A stretch of 22,879 nt of DNA from the NCBI GenBank assembly GCA_900772745.1, contig CAAGRV010000045.1:1-22879 (forward strand). Reading direction: 5' to 3'. This DNA is from Clostridia bacterium (lineage in GTDB: Bacteria > Bacillota > Clostridia > Christensenellales > UBA3700). Below, in pieces: positions 7,200 to 13,669 of the stretch; the stretch's first letter is position 1, and the number at the start of each line of letters is the position of its first letter. The position numbers were made by a program, and so were the translations under genes. The notes beneath the pieces were generated by a model. The model ran no database searches, was not told the origin of the DNA, and worked only from the letters and a program-made list of their open reading frames with translations.

Positions 7200-7346
7200 A
7201 GTTTCCCCAAAATGTATTGATATATATATTATTACATTTTATATCCAAAATAGCAACCCTACAAGCGTAAATTATTATTTTGCTCGCCAAATCTACCAAA
7301 AATTTACACAACAAACCCCAAAGTTATTGCAATTTTGACAGAGATA

Positions 7347-7375
7347 TTGACAATGCGATATGGATAATTTATAAT
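7347..7375 (+). promoter_or_regulatory. Consensus promoter of the GH29 fucosidase gene
   Basis: TTGACA (7347-7352), a 17-bp spacer and TATAAT (7370-7375): a perfect sigma-A promoter. A second TTGACA (7335-7340) sits 12 bp upstream as a direct repeat. The leader is about 20 nt. Confidence 0.9.
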
Positions 7376-7402
7376 AATTATAATAAACATAGGGAGATAT
7401 TT

Positions 7403-8800
7403 ATGACAGAGAGAGAAAAACTTGAATTGTACACCTCAGTTGTGCCAAAACCAAATCAACTGATTGTACAAGATATGAAATTTTACGCATTCGTGCACTA
7501 CACAGTCAACACTTTTACTGACAAAGAGTGGGGCAATGGCACAGAAGACCCAAAAGTATTCAATCCACGTTGCCAAGATACAGACCAATGGTGTAAGGCT
7601 ATCGCCGACGCTGGTATGAAAGGTCTTATTTTGACATGTAAGCATCACGACGGATTTTGCTTGTGGCCAACCAAGACAACCGAGCATTGTATTCGCAACA
7701 GCTCATACAAGGACGGCAAGGGCGACGTAGTCAAAGAAGTGTCCGAGAGTTGCAAAAAGTACGGATTGAAGTTCGGCGTTTATCTCTCTCCATGGGATAG
7801 AAACAGCGAGTATTATTCTACCGACAAATACAACGATTTTTATGTAGAGCAACTCACCGAATTGCTCTCCAATTATGGTGATATTTATATGTTGTGGTTG
7901 GACGGAGCGTGCGCATCTGACGCAGACGGCAAGCCAAAGCAAGTGTATGACTTTGACAGATATTATGCCAAAGCGTATGAGCTCCAACCAAATATCTGCA
8001 TTTCTGTCACAGGTCCAGATATTCGTTGGGTAGGCAACGAAAGTGGCAAGTGTCGCAAGAGCGAATGGAATGTTGTGCCAGCGGTTGACTACAACGAAAA
8101 CGACCCAAATGGTTGCCAAGACACAGCCGATTATAAAAAATTCCAAAAACAAGCGCTCAACTGTATGCAACAAGACCTTGGCAGCAGAAAAGCCCTCGAA
8201 GGTCATACCAACTTTATGTGGTATCCAGCCGAAGTGGACGTATCTATTCGCAAGGGTTGGTTCTGGCACGAGGCAGAGGACAAAAATGGAGTGAAGTCGC
8301 TCAACAAATTGATGACAATCTATTACAACTCCGTGGGAGCAAACGGCTTGTTCTTGCTCAACATTCCACCAAATACCGATGGATTGCTCAGCGACAAAGA
8401 CGTCAGCGTTTTGCACGAGATGGGCGAATGGTTGCGCAAAGAAAAGAGCTTGAAAATGCCAGCGGAAGACGTCAAGACTACCGAGATTGTCAAGACGGAT
8501 AGAGGATATGAGTGGGATATTACTTTCCCTGAGGCCAACGTTGACCGCATAAGACTCGAAGAAGACACCACCCACAGCCAAAGAATAGAAAAGCTTGCTA
8601 TCTACAAAGTGGTAGGCAACAAAGAAAAGAGAATTTGGAGAGGCACAGTAGTTGGCTTTGGCAGAATTGCCATCTTCAAGCCAACCACCACCGACCACCT
8701 AAGAGTAGTCGTAGAAGAGAGCAGACTCGAGCCATATATCAAAGATTGTGAAGTGTACAAGAGTGGCGCATACCGCATCAAGTCTTTCTTCAAAAGATAG
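7403..8800 (+). CDS. Alpha-L-fucosidase, glycoside hydrolase family 29, cytoplasmic
   Basis: A 465-residue enzyme that releases L-fucose from oligosaccharides with retention of configuration. The barrel (about 15-345) shows FVHYTVNTF (30-38), KGLILTCKHHDGFCLWPT (73-90), FGVYLSPWDRN (124-134) and the nucleophile motif LWLDG with D167. WYPAEVDVSIRKGWFW (273-288) holds E277; this segment and its Glu are usual in the GH29-B-type group, so an alpha-1,3/1,4-fucosidase on Lewis-type structures is likely (inference). The C-terminal ~110 residues form a beta-sandwich-like domain. No signal peptide. The frame extends upstream, but ATG 7403 has the AGGGAG SD and the promoter lies between it and the upstream codons. 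Monocistronic; fits use of imported host glycans with the GH20 enzyme. Confidence 0.95.
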   Translation: MTEREKLELYTSVVPKPNQLIVQDMKFYAFVHYTVNTFTDKEWGNGTEDPKVFNPRCQDTDQWCKAIADAGMKGLILTCKHHDGFCLWPTKTTEHCIRNSSYKDGKGDVVKEVSESCKKYGLKFGVYLSPWDRNSEYYSTDKYNDFYVEQLTELLSNYGDIYMLWLDGACASDADGKPKQVYDFDRYYAKAYELQPNICISVTGPDIRWVGNESGKCRKSEWNVVPAVDYNENDPNGCQDTADYKKFQKQALNCMQQDLGSRKALEGHTNFMWYPAEVDVSIRKGWFWHEAEDKNGVKSLNKLMTIYYNSVGANGLFLLNIPPNTDGLLSDKDVSVLHEMGEWLRKEKSLKMPAEDVKTTEIVKTDRGYEWDITFPEANVDRIRLEEDTTHSQRIEKLAIYKVVGNKEKRIWRGTVVGFGRIAIFKPTTTDHLRVVVEESRLEPYIKDCEVYKSGAYRIKSFFKR

Positions 8801-8864
8801 AAAGAATAGGACAAAAGTCCGAATTAGATTGCCAAAACAGGTATAACAAGTTGGAAAATCTATC

Positions 8865-8890
8865 AAAAGTAGTCGCAAGGCTACTTTTTT
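8865..8890 (+). terminator. Rho-independent terminator of the fucosidase gene
   Basis: AAAAGTAGTC and GGCTACTTTT form a 10-bp stem around a GCAA tetraloop at 8865-8888; the T run continues to 8890. It is 64 bp past the stop codon. Confidence 0.88.
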
Positions 8891-8962
8891 GATGCAAAAT
8901 CATCGAAAATAAAGCAAAATCGAGATAACAACCAAGAGTAGAGCAATTCAACCAATGGTTTA

Positions 8963-8991
8963 TTGACCAAGCGAAAGTCATATTTTATACT
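8963..8991 (+). promoter_or_regulatory. Promoter of the TM2-domain gene
   Basis: TTGACC (8963-8968), a 17-bp spacer and TATACT (8986-8991), just upstream of the AAAAGGAGG SD of the next gene. Confidence 0.75.
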
Positions 8992-9012
8992 AAAACCAAA
9001 AGGAGGTATATT

Positions 9013-9351
9013 ATGACCGAAGAAAAAATTAAACAAGTGATGGGTAAGCTAGACGGGATTATTCCGAACGATTCTTATATGGCAGTTAGGAATGCTTTGG
9101 CAACAGCCGATGATGAAAAAGCTGACAAAATTCTAAGTACGTCGTTTCATAGTCCAGGATTGATAGCGTTGACGTCGATATTTTTGGGTTGGCTTGCCAT
9201 AGACAGGTTTGTTCTCAACGACTTAGGAATAGGACTTGCAAAATTGCTACTTGGCTGGTTGACATTGGGAATATGGCAATTCTTGGATATATTTTGCTGT
9301 TACAAAAAAGCAAAATCGAGAAATCTACAAAAAATCACAGCCATTCTATAA
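9013..9351 (+). CDS. TM2-domain membrane protein
   Basis: A 112-residue protein whose N-terminal 45 residues are soluble and helical. The second half is a TM2 domain: two hydrophobic helices (about 50-66 and 72-95) with the family pattern F-L-G-x-x-x-x-D-R-F before the turn and G-I-W-Q-F-L-D-I at the end of the second helix. The aromatic-rich I-D-R-F turn corresponds to the conserved DRF-like motif. A basic tail (KKAKSRNLQK) follows. AAAAGGAGG precedes the ATG. TM2 proteins are membrane proteins without a settled bacterial function. It appears monocistronic. Confidence 0.85.
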   Translation: MTEEKIKQVMGKLDGIIPNDSYMAVRNALATADDEKADKILSTSFHSPGLIALTSIFLGWLAIDRFVLNDLGIGLAKLLLGWLTLGIWQFLDIFCCYKKAKSRNLQKITAIL

Positions 9352-9356
9352 AAATA

Positions 9357-9388
9357 CCCATATCTTGCTTTGGATTGCACGATATGGG
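9357..9388 (+). repeat. Inverted repeat after the TM2 gene, possible weak terminator
   Basis: CCCATATC (9357-9364) and GATATGGG (9381-9388) are perfect 8-bp arms with a 16-nt loop, 5 bp past the stop. No clear T run follows, so termination is uncertain. Confidence 0.4.
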
Positions 9389-9438
9389 CGAGCTGTATTT
9401 GATATATTGACACAACTTGCGAGCGGTGCTTGATAGCC

Positions 9439-9480
9439 AAAAACTCGATACATATCCCCAAAATGCACTTTGGGGGTATG
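9439..9480 (-). terminator. Terminator of the GNAT acetyltransferase gene
   Basis: A 12-bp stem (9451-9462 with 9469-9480, one G-U pair) containing CCCCAAA/TTTGGGG and an ATGCAC loop. On the minus strand it is followed by TATCGAG and five T at 9443-9439. It lies 13 bp past the stop of the minus-strand gene. Confidence 0.75.
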
Positions 9481-9493
9481 CTTTTGTGCTTGA

Positions 9494-10054
9494 TTAGGCA
9501 GTCTTTTTGTTGAAGTCCTTGTCCTCGTACACAATGGTGTTGGACATAGCGAACATCCAGCGACCGAGCGCCACACGTTGGACGTCGATGAAGTCTTGGA
9601 TAGTCGGAGTGCCACGCAAGCACATAATCTCCAAGTCGCCAGCCTTGCTGTTGATGAACAAGTCAGAAGAGCCAAAGCCGTTGCGCGCATAGAACTTTTT
9701 GCGGGCAATTCGTTGGAGATTGTTGTCAGCGGTGTAGTCAATCTTTTCGATGAGCAAAATCATAGTTTGGTTGTAGTAGTCGCAAGCGGTGTTGAGCAAA
9801 GCTGTACCAGTGCCACGGCTACGCATTTTGTGATTGACAGCAAGATATTCGACCAACACAATATTTCCGTGTGGAATAGTAACGACGAAACCTAGCATTT
9901 CGCCATCTTCCATTGCCACCCAAATGTTGTTTAGACCTTTTTTCCAAGAAGATATAAATCTGCGGAAAGGTTTTTGTTCTCGTTTTGGGAATGCCTCGTA
10001 GTATATTTTTTTGACTTGTTTGAAGTCTTTTTTCTCAATTTTTCTAATTTCCAT
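9494..10054 (-). CDS. GNAT-family N-acetyltransferase
   Basis: A 186-residue single-domain acetyltransferase. It begins MEIRKIEKKDFKQVKKIYYEAF, typical of the GNAT first strand and helix. Motif A is at 69-86: EYLAVNHKMRSRGTGTALL, with the R-x-x-G-x-G/A pyrophosphate loop for acetyl-CoA. The FYARNGF segment is the usual late GNAT motif. The last ~40 residues (T-P-T-I-Q-D-F onwards) are less usual. ATG 10054 is chosen because AGGAG precedes it and the GNAT fold starts here; codons further upstream overlap the promoter. Acceptor substrate unknown; it could acetylate a protein, a small amine or a toxin. Confidence 0.85.
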   Translation of the reverse strand: MEIRKIEKKDFKQVKKIYYEAFPKREQKPFRRFISSWKKGLNNIWVAMEDGEMLGFVVTIPHGNIVLVEYLAVNHKMRSRGTGTALLNTACDYYNQTMILLIEKIDYTADNNLQRIARKKFYARNGFGSSDLFINSKAGDLEIMCLRGTPTIQDFIDVQRVALGRWMFAMSNTIVYEDKDFNKKTA

Positions 10055-10078
10055 TTTCTCTCCTAAAAAACAATGTTC

Positions 10079-10107
10079 ATAATATATAAAAAGAGAAGTC
10101 AAGTCAA
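10079..10107 (-). promoter_or_regulatory. Promoter of the GNAT gene
   Basis: On the minus strand TTGACT (10107-10102), a 17-bp spacer and TATTAT (10084-10079). Confidence 0.65.
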
Positions 10108-10119
10108 GGCTTTTTGTCC

Positions 10120-10180
10120 CCAAAATGCACTTTTACGCACAATTTACACATTTTGGGAGTATTTTGGGCAGGATTTTGGG
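10120..10180. repeat. Helically phased ATTTTGGG repeats upstream of the GNAT gene
   Basis: ATTTTGGG occurs at 10150-10157, 10161-10168 and 10173-10180, spaced 11 and 12 bp. The inverted form CCCAAAAT starts at 10121, and the 16-mer CCCCAAAATGCACTTT here also forms the GNAT terminator stem at 9456-9471. The sites lie just upstream of the GNAT promoter. Confidence 0.5.
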
Positions 10181-10220
10181 AAAACTATTATAACGATATT
10201 ATAACTTTCTATGCCAGCTT

Positions 10221-10232
10221 TTGACATGTCAA
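10221..10232. promoter_or_regulatory. Perfect 12-bp palindrome TTGACATGTCAA
   Basis: A perfect palindrome whose arms are -35-like hexamers. On the minus strand TATAAT (10203-10198) lies 23 bp away, too far for a standard promoter. The 312-base gap 10124-10435 otherwise holds the ATTTTGGG repeats and the downstream promoter, with no gene that I can see. Confidence 0.4.
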
Positions 10233-10375
10233 TGACCAAAAGACGGAAGTCGCACAAGCACAATGCAAAGCAAAATTGTCACACGTGGAACAAATGGATA
10301 AGCTAGGCAAAAGACAAATATCGTGAAAAGATTATCAAAATTTCTAAAATTTTGGAAAAATCTTGAAAATGACTA

Positions 10376-10404
10376 TCGACAACACCCGAAAATAATGATA
10401 AAAT
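10376..10404 (+). promoter_or_regulatory. Promoter of the cytidylate-kinase-like gene
   Basis: TCGACA (10376-10381), a 17-bp spacer and TAAAAT (10399-10404) preceded by an extended TGA. Confidence 0.6.
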
Positions 10405-10435
10405 ATATTTGCAAATATCAATAGCGAGGTGGATT

Positions 10436-11050
10436 ATGAACATAATTACTATCAGCCGTGAGTTCGGCTCTGGCGGAAGAGAATTGGGCAAAAGACTTGC
10501 AGATATGCTAGGATATGACTATTATGACAGCCAAATCATCACTGCCATTGCAGCGAAAAAGGGTATGGACGAAGAGTACGTAGGACAACTACTCGAAAGT
10601 TCTATCCAAAGTATTCCACTTACATACGCACATTCTTTCGTGTTGCCAGTGCCAAGCCAAATGGAGCAACTCGATCTACTTGTCGAGCAAAAGCGAGTGA
10701 TTGAGAAGATTGGCAAAGAGGGAAGAGATTGTGTTATCGTTGGTAGAAATGCCGACATTTATCTCGAACAATACAAACCACTCAGCATTTTTGTATGTGC
10801 CGATATGGACAGCAAAGTTGAGCGTTGTACCCAAAGAGCGGAGGCAGGCGAAGACACCACACCAAAGAAACTTGTCCGCAAAATCAAACAAATCGACAAG
10901 AATCGTCGCAGAACAAGAGAGTTCATCGGGGGCAACGAATGGGGCGATCCGCACAACTATCACCTAGTTGTCAACACCCAAGGTTGGGATATCAAAGAGC
11001 TCACTCCAGTGGTGGCAGAGTTCGTCAAAAAGTTCAACGAAAGGGGCTGA
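10436..11050 (+). CDS. Cytidylate-kinase-like family protein
   Basis: A 204-residue P-loop kinase of the cytidylate-kinase-like type (PF13189). It starts MNIITISREFGSGGRELGKR; GSGGRELGK (11-19) is the variant phosphate-binding loop of this family. The V-I-V-G-R-N-A-D strand and the Arg-rich lid region (about 120-170, with K-L-V-R-K-I-K-Q-I-D-K-N-R-R-R-T-R-E) follow, then H-L-V-V-N-T. This family is distinct from the essential Cmk and its substrate is generally unknown, so NMP kinase activity should not be assumed. The start is set by GAGGTGG before ATG 10436. The next gene begins 125 bp later, so shared transcription is possible but unproven. Confidence 0.88.
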   Translation: MNIITISREFGSGGRELGKRLADMLGYDYYDSQIITAIAAKKGMDEEYVGQLLESSIQSIPLTYAHSFVLPVPSQMEQLDLLVEQKRVIEKIGKEGRDCVIVGRNADIYLEQYKPLSIFVCADMDSKVERCTQRAEAGEDTTPKKLVRKIKQIDKNRRRTREFIGGNEWGDPHNYHLVVNTQGWDIKELTPVVAEFVKKFNERG

Positions 11051-11118
11051 CAGCAACGCACTTGCATACTTTGCCAAGCGTAGAGGTATTTTTGCAAGGA
11101 CAAAACAGCAAAAATCAG

Positions 11119-11139
11119 TTTGCCCGCAAATAGGGCAAA
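11119..11139 (+). terminator. Possible weak terminator or leader hairpin before the flavodiiron gene
   Basis: TTTGCCC (11119-11125) and GGGCAAA (11133-11139) form a 7-bp stem. The following sequence is A-rich rather than a T run, so it may be a leader hairpin instead. Confidence 0.35.
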
Positions 11140-11175
11140 TTGTCTAAAAGAAAATAATTTTATAAGGACAAATAT

Positions 11176-12375
11176 ATGAAACAAACAATAGCACAAGACA
11201 CCTATTATGTAGGCGCAAGCGATAGAAGAATATCGCTATTTGAAAATGTTTATCCACTCCCAGACGGCGTAAGTTACAACAGCTATGTCATCATCGACGA
11301 GTGCACAGCGTTGCTAGATACCGCCGATATGATGGTAGGCGACGAGTTTTTGGACAACGTTGCAATGGCGCTAGACGGCAGAGAGCTTGACTATCTCGTC
11401 ATCAACCACATGGAGCCTGACCATTGCGCTTGTATCGAAAGAGTTTTGACCAAATACCCAACCGCCAAAGTGTTGACCAATGCCAAAGTCGTGACAATGA
11501 TTGGCGAATATTTCGACATTGACATATCCCAAAGAGTGCAAATTGTCAAAGAAAACGACGTGGTAAGCTTGGGCAAACACCAACTTACTTTTGTGATGAC
11601 TCCAATGGTGCATTGGCCAGAAGTTATGATGACTTTTGACGCTACCACAGGCGTACTTTTTTCTGCCGACGCATTCGGCACTTTTGGCGCACTCAGTGGC
11701 AATATTTTTGCAGACAAAGCTTTCAAGGGCGACGAGTGGTTGGACGAGGCAAGAAGATATTATACCAATATCGTGGGCAAGTATGGAGCTCAAACAAAAA
11801 TGGCGCTCACCAAAGCGGGCGGACTTGATATCAAAGTCATTGCTCCTTTGCACGGTCCAGTGTGGAGAAAAAATATTGACCAATTCATCGCCAAATACAG
11901 TAAGTGGGCGAACTACCAAAGCGAAGATAAAGAAGTGCTCATCGTCTATGGCTCTATCTATGGACATACCGCAAGGGCGGTTGACCTACTTGCAAGAGAG
12001 TTGGACAACTTTGGCGTAGAGCATATCAAAATGTATGACGCAAGCAAAACCGACGTATCTGTTTTGGTGGCAGAGACATTCAGATGCTCACACATTGTCA
12101 TAGCGTCCAGCACATACAATGCGGGCATTTTTACTCCTGTGGAAAGATATCTTGCCGAGCTTGTATCGCACAATGTTCAGAACAAGACAATCGCTATCGT
12201 CGAGAATGGCACTTGGGCACCGACAGCGGGCAACGCTATGCTCAAAGAGATAGAAAAACTCAAAAATATCACTTTGCTAGACAACAAGTTGACAATCAAA
12301 GCATCTTTCAAACAAACAGACGAGCCAGCATTGAAAGTAATGGCGCAACAAATATGCCAAAGCTTGAAAGACTAA
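11176..12375 (+). CDS. fprA: Flavodiiron protein (A-type flavoprotein, O2/NO reductase)
   Basis: A 399-residue cytoplasmic enzyme that reduces O2 to water and/or NO to N2O, protecting anaerobes. The metallo-beta-lactamase-like domain (about 1-245) holds the diiron ligands: H78-x-E80-x-D82-H83 in NHMEPDHCA, H146 in MVHWPE, D165 in FSADAFG and H226 in PLHGPVW. The flavodoxin domain starts near 253 (VLIVYGSIYGHT, the FMN phosphate loop) and continues through S-S-T-Y-N-A-G and E-N-G-T-W-A-P-T-A-G. No rubredoxin or flavin-reductase fusion is present, so electrons must come from a separate rubredoxin-type partner not in this window. AAGGA stands 8 nt before the ATG. The 3' end overlaps the AlkD-like gene by 22 nt. 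Confidence 0.95.
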   Translation: MKQTIAQDTYYVGASDRRISLFENVYPLPDGVSYNSYVIIDECTALLDTADMMVGDEFLDNVAMALDGRELDYLVINHMEPDHCACIERVLTKYPTAKVLTNAKVVTMIGEYFDIDISQRVQIVKENDVVSLGKHQLTFVMTPMVHWPEVMMTFDATTGVLFSADAFGTFGALSGNIFADKAFKGDEWLDEARRYYTNIVGKYGAQTKMALTKAGGLDIKVIAPLHGPVWRKNIDQFIAKYSKWANYQSEDKEVLIVYGSIYGHTARAVDLLARELDNFGVEHIKMYDASKTDVSVLVAETFRCSHIVIASSTYNAGIFTPVERYLAELVSHNVQNKTIAIVENGTWAPTAGNAMLKEIEKLKNITLLDNKLTIKASFKQTDEPALKVMAQQICQSLKD

Positions 12376-13049
12376 TCAACACCCAACTATCCCAACACGC
12401 AGACCAAAAGTACTGCGTGTTTTCGTCTGCACTCACGCCGACAGCCTATCCGATGATAGGAGTGAGAGTGCCTATCCAAAAGCAAATTGCGCGCGGGGTA
12501 GCAAAGGGCGATATGGCGCAAGTGCTCCACTATCTATCCACCGCCAAGACGGCGACTTTCGAAGAGCTCAACGTGTGGGGATTGGTGATAACGTATACCC
12601 CAATTCAAGAAGAAGAAAGACAAAAGTTTTTGTGGGAGTTTGCGCACCGCATTGACAACTGGTCGAGCTGTGATTGCATAGTGGCGACAAACAAGCAAAT
12701 ACGCAAAAATCTCGATACGTATTGGGATTTTGCCGTCGGGCTTGTAGGTGACGAGTATTCTTTTGCCAAGCGTTTTGGCATTGTTATTTTGATGAGCTAT
12801 TATTTGACCGATGAGTATGTTGACAGAGTGTTGGAGCAAATAGTTAGGATTGAAGATGACCACTACTATGTCCGAATGGCGGTGGCGTGGTTGATTGCCA
12901 CAGCGCTTGTCAATCACTATGACAAGGCAGTCAAAATTTTGCAAAATAGACAACTCGATAGGTGGACGCACCGCAAAGCAATATCCAAAGCGTGCGATTC
13001 TTTCCGCTTGTCGGACGAACAAAAGAATTATCTTAGGAGTTTGAGATGA
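12354..13049 (+). CDS. AlkD-like DNA alkylation repair glycosylase
   Basis: A 231-residue all-helical protein of the DNA alkylation repair family (PF08713), HEAT-like enzymes that excise bulky or cationic alkylated bases. Family features are Y-P-M-I-G-V-R-V-P-I-Q-K near 32-43 (the usual G-V-R-x-P hinge), E-E-L-N-V-W-G-L-V-I after the first repeat, the I-D-N-W-S-S-C-D segment typical of the catalytic face, K-R-F-G-I-V-I-L-M and Y-Y-V-R-M-A-V-A-W-L. ATG 12354 lies inside the last codons of the flavodiiron gene without a clear SD, so translation is probably coupled to that gene. It overlaps the next gene by ATGA. Length is normal for the family. Confidence 0.88.
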   Translation: MPKLERLINTQLSQHADQKYCVFSSALTPTAYPMIGVRVPIQKQIARGVAKGDMAQVLHYLSTAKTATFEELNVWGLVITYTPIQEEERQKFLWEFAHRIDNWSSCDCIVATNKQIRKNLDTYWDFAVGLVGDEYSFAKRFGIVILMSYYLTDEYVDRVLEQIVRIEDDHYYVRMAVAWLIATALVNHYDKAVKILQNRQLDRWTHRKAISKACDSFRLSDEQKNYLRSLR

Positions 13050-13546
13050 CCCCAACTAGATATTTAGTGCACCCATTTTTGCCCGTCATAGACAAAGAAT
13101 GCAGAGTGTTGATACTTGGCTCTGTCCCGTCCGTCAAGTCGGTGGAACAAAATTTTTATTATATGAACAAGCTCAACCGCTTTTGGAAAATGTTGTCCGT
13201 CATCTTGGGAGAAGACCTAACAAGCGTGGGAACGGACGCCAAAAGGGAGATTTTGCTCGCCCATCATATCGGACTTTATGACAGCGTGTACGAGTGCGAA
13301 ATCAAGGGGAGCAGTGACTCATCCGTGAAGATTATCACCCCGACGGATATTGGACAGCTAGTTAGCGGAACGAAAGTAGATAAATTGTTGTGCAATGGCA
13401 AACTAAGTTATAAGATTGCTTGCGAGTACAACCCAGACGTTGTGGACAAAATCTTGTCTATGCCGTCCACCAGTTCTGCCAATGCCCAATATGACATTGA
13501 TAGATTGGTGGATATTTGGAACAAAGAGCTAGACCATCTAAAATGA
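13046..13546 (+). CDS. Hypoxanthine/uracil-DNA glycosylase (UDG family 6-like)
   Basis: A 166-residue member of the UDG superfamily, closest by motif to DNA-deoxyinosine (hypoxanthine) glycosylases. Motif 1 is LGSVPSVKS (24-32), followed by Q-N-F-Y-Y and N-R-F-W-K (44-48); the middle strand reads H-I-G-L-Y-D-S-V, and the C-terminal motif is MPSTSSANA (139-147), matching the family's P-S-T-S-P-A-N with Ser for Pro. It should start base-excision repair of deaminated bases in the cytoplasm. TAGGAG lies 6 nt before the ATG. The ATGA overlap with the alkD-like gene makes the pair translationally coupled. No terminator is evident after it. Confidence 0.88.
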   Translation: MTPTRYLVHPFLPVIDKECRVLILGSVPSVKSVEQNFYYMNKLNRFWKMLSVILGEDLTSVGTDAKREILLAHHIGLYDSVYECEIKGSSDSSVKIITPTDIGQLVSGTKVDKLLCNGKLSYKIACEYNPDVVDKILSMPSTSSANAQYDIDRLVDIWNKELDHLK

Positions 13547-13595
13547 TGAAAAACAGCAAAATATTGATAGTTTTTTCAAGTTTTTGTAAAAATTA

Positions 13596-13625
13596 TTTAC
13601 AAAATGTATAGGAAAGTGATATATT
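13596..13625 (+). promoter_or_regulatory. Promoter of the four-YegP-unit membrane protein gene
   Basis: TTTACA (13596-13601), an 18-bp spacer and TATATT (13620-13625) with an extended TGA. Confidence 0.6.
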
Positions 13626-13669
13626 TATAGTACATCGTAATATGATGAAAGTTAGGAAGGAGATTGATT

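Noticed and set aside
7703..8698. Open frame of 331 codons on the minus strand inside the GH29 gene
   Set aside because: Antisense shadow; composition reflects codon bias of the fucosidase gene.
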